From Saprospiraceae bacterium (GTDB lineage Bacteria > Bacteroidota > Bacteroidia > Chitinophagales > Saprospiraceae): a stretch of DNA of 64,000 bases. Each line of letters starts with the position of its first letter. Position 1 is the first letter of the stretch. The notes beneath the pieces were generated by a model that did not search any database, had not been told where the DNA came from, and saw only the letters and a list, made by a program, of their open reading frames with translations. Shown here piece by piece: positions 62,593-64,000 of this stretch. A program made the translations under genes and the position numbers. The stretch covers positions 62,001 through 126,000 of the forward strand of contig JAIYAP010000014.1 of assembly GCA_027488935.1 (NCBI GenBank), written 5' to 3'.

Positions 62593-62607
62593 CGCAATAA
62601 GTCTAAT
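62593..62607 (+). repeat. Diverged copy of the CGCAACAAGTCTAAT element
   Basis: CGCAATAAGTCTAAT differs by one base from the arm at 28156-28170 and lies 6 nt after the dehydrogenase stop. Confidence 0.5.
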
Positions 62608-62615
62608 GTGAATTT

Positions 62616-62653
62616 AAACGGCTTGCAAGCAGAAGGGGGCTTGCGAGCCGTTT
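62616..62653 (+). terminator. Rho-independent terminator after the dehydrogenase gene
   Basis: AAACGGCTTGCAAGC (62616-62630) pairs with GCTTGCGAGCCGTTT (62639-62653), with one mismatch and an 8-nt loop. Between here and 62889 no gene is visible. Confidence 0.8.
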
Positions 62654-62889
62654 ATCGGTACAAGGCTAAAACAAATGTCATTACGGCGCTGTTTCGTGTT
62701 AAAATCTGCGGTTTTATCTAAAACGGGACATGATTTGCGCGTTTTTGACGTTTAAGTATAAATTTTTGCACTGAGAAAACTTTTAAGGGCTATTAGAACT
62801 AGATCCATGCGCTTCCGAGGCATAGATTTTGTGTGGTGGCCTTTCACAATCCTGATCAAAACAATTACCGTACTATGTCTGCTGAATGT

Positions 62890-64000
62890 ATGTTTAAGTG
62901 GGTCCTAATCATCCTGTGCGTACCCGTATTTGGGTTCGGACAAACGAAAGAAGCGCCCATTTTGTTCAATAACCCTTCGTTTGAAGGATTTCCCAAAGCG
63001 GGTCAAACACCGGCAGGCTGGTATGATTGTGGCCCTCCCGGCGAAAGTGCTCCGGATATTCAGCCCGGCAGCTTTGATGTTACACGGCCAGCGAGCAACG
63101 GCAATTCATACCTCGGTTTGGTGGTGCGGGAAACCGATACCTGGGAATCGGTCGCACAACGCATCAGTCGGCCCCTGGAAATAAATCAATGCTATGAATT
63201 TAGCATGGATTTGTGCCGATCCGAAATTTACGTTAGCCCGCTGGCTAAAAGCGCAACCCCTGGTCCTAGAAACTTTGTTGCCCCTTGTAAAATTCGCATC
63301 TGGGGCGGCATGGGCTATTGCGACAAAGCGGAGTTGTTGTACGAAAGTTCCCTCATTACCCATACCCGCTGGATATCCTATAATGCACGTGTTAGTCCTA
63401 AAAAGGGCAGTTATACGTTCATCTTGATTGAGGCGTATTATAAAACGCCGATTTTGTTTCCTGAAAACGGCAATATCCTGCTGGACAACTTGTCCCCAAT
63501 TAAAAAAGTGGTTTGCGGACCGGATAAAATGCCCGATCCTAAACCAAAGTTGGCGGTAAAAGGGCCAGCCACCGCCAAGCCAACCACTGCCAAGCCTACC
63601 ACCGCAACGCCAAAGCCGGAAACCGGTGTCAAAAAACCTGTTGCACAATCTACCACAAATGAAAAGATTGAGCGCAGCAACATGAAAAAAGGCAAGGTGT
63701 TCCGGCTCGAAAAGGTATATTTTGATGCCAATAAATACGAGGTAAAACCCGAAAGCGAAACCGAATTGACCGCCTTGTTCAAGTTCCTGAACGATAATCC
63801 GGATGTCATGGTAGAAGTGGGCGGCCACACCAACAATAAAATGTGGCCCAATGAAGAATTTGCCAACGAACTTTCTACCAACCGCGCCAAAGCGGTAGCC
63901 GATTGGCTGATTGAAAAAGGCATCGCCACCGAACGGGTACAATATAAAGGCTATGGCTGGAAATACCCGATCGAACCGAACTCGACAGAAGCCGGGAAAA
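62890..64000 (+). CDS. Secreted OmpA-family protein, C-terminus cut by the window edge
   Basis: The frame is open to the right edge. The start is ATG 62890 (or in frame 62875), with signal peptide KWVLIILCVPVFGFGQ. Residues about 25-210 form a beta-sandwich (ILFNNPSFEGFPKAGQTPAG, SNGNSYLGLVVRETDTWESV) resembling carbohydrate-binding domains of gliding-bacteria OmpA proteins. A Pro/Thr/Lys linker (GPATAKPTTAKPTTATPKPE) precedes an OmpA/MotB peptidoglycan-binding domain (VYFDANKYEVKPESETELTA, VMVEVGGHTNNK, LSTNRAKAVADWLIEKGI), which should end just past the window. It probably anchors the outer membrane to peptidoglycan while exposing a binding domain. Confidence 0.9.
   Translation, partial: MFKWVLIILCVPVFGFGQTKEAPILFNNPSFEGFPKAGQTPAGWYDCGPPGESAPDIQPGSFDVTRPASNGNSYLGLVVRETDTWESVAQRISRPLEINQCYEFSMDLCRSEIYVSPLAKSATPGPRNFVAPCKIRIWGGMGYCDKAELLYESSLITHTRWISYNARVSPKKGSYTFILIEAYYKTPILFPENGNILLDNLSPIKKVVCGPDKMPDPKPKLAVKGPATAKPTTAKPTTATPKPETGVKKPVAQSTTNEKIERSNMKKGKVFRLEKVYFDANKYEVKPESETELTALFKFLNDNPDVMVEVGGHTNNKMWPNEEFANELSTNRAKAVADWLIEKGIATERVQYKGYGWKYPIEPNSTEAGK

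Noticed and set aside
63106-63942. 278-residue minus-strand frame opposite the OmpA gene
   Set aside because: Antisense to clear OmpA coding sequence; low-complexity Gly/Arg/Phe composition.

Overview
The window comes from a Bacteroidota genome, most likely a Saprospiria-type or related environmental lineage. The reasons are the SusC/SusD pair, TonB receptor plus DUF4249 lipoprotein, DUF547, ORF6N, two type IX secretion sorting domains (one type A, one gliding-motility type), and many promoters with the Bacteroidota -7 box TAnnTTTG, several with a TTTG/TTG box about 19 nt upstream. Shine-Dalgarno sequences are inconspicuous. No rRNA, tRNA or CRISPR array was seen.

Layout. 1-8.6 kb: a polysaccharide-utilisation-type operon on the minus strand (SusC, SusD, a large secreted LamG enzyme cut by the window edge) with a divergent AraC regulator. 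8.6-10.8 kb: a single gene fusing a type 1 periplasmic binding domain to a complete GLIC-like pentameric ligand-gated ion channel. 10.9-12.4 kb: a small conserved-looking protein and a PIN toxin with an unusually large antitoxin. 12.6-15.8 kb: TonB receptor and DUF4249 lipoprotein. 16.0-26.3 kb: six co-directional minus-strand genes: papain-like protease-DUF4384, TPR sensor kinase, NarL-type regulator, TPR/beta-barrel protein, secreted unknown and WD40-like caspase. Two near-identical palindromes lie exactly 21 nt upstream of the -7 boxes of the two promoters of this cluster, so the regulator probably activates both units. 26.4-36.4 kb: an accessory region with a six-copy inverted repeat array, an orphan contractile tail-sheath gene bounded by short repeats, an SH3 protein, GNAT, ORF6N and a T9SS propeller protein. 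36.5-44.5 kb: a small membrane protein, an ORF6N remnant, and a 2460-residue adhesin with 16 Ig-like repeats, including a recent 519-bp tandem expansion. 44.7-64 kb: mainly housekeeping and secreted enzymes (release factor 1, a cytochrome c/PA14/propeller/DUF1080 protein, TPR lipoprotein, alpha/beta hydrolase, S41 protease, Cys-rich secreted protein, DUF547, a possible orphan immunity lipoprotein, a secreted swivel/ATP-grasp protein, GH3 beta-glucosidase, glutaryl-CoA-type dehydrogenase, and an OmpA protein cut by the right edge).

How parts work together. SusC/SusD and the LamG enzyme would bind, cleave and import a glycan under AraC control; GH3 may act on the resulting oligosaccharides. The two-component pair sits between two secreted cysteine peptidases and probably controls both. 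The channel fusion is the most striking single gene: a bilobed solute-binding module placed directly on a Cys-loop-type receptor with a Glu -2' / Leu 9' pore. Family assignments are from motif recognition only; no database search was run.
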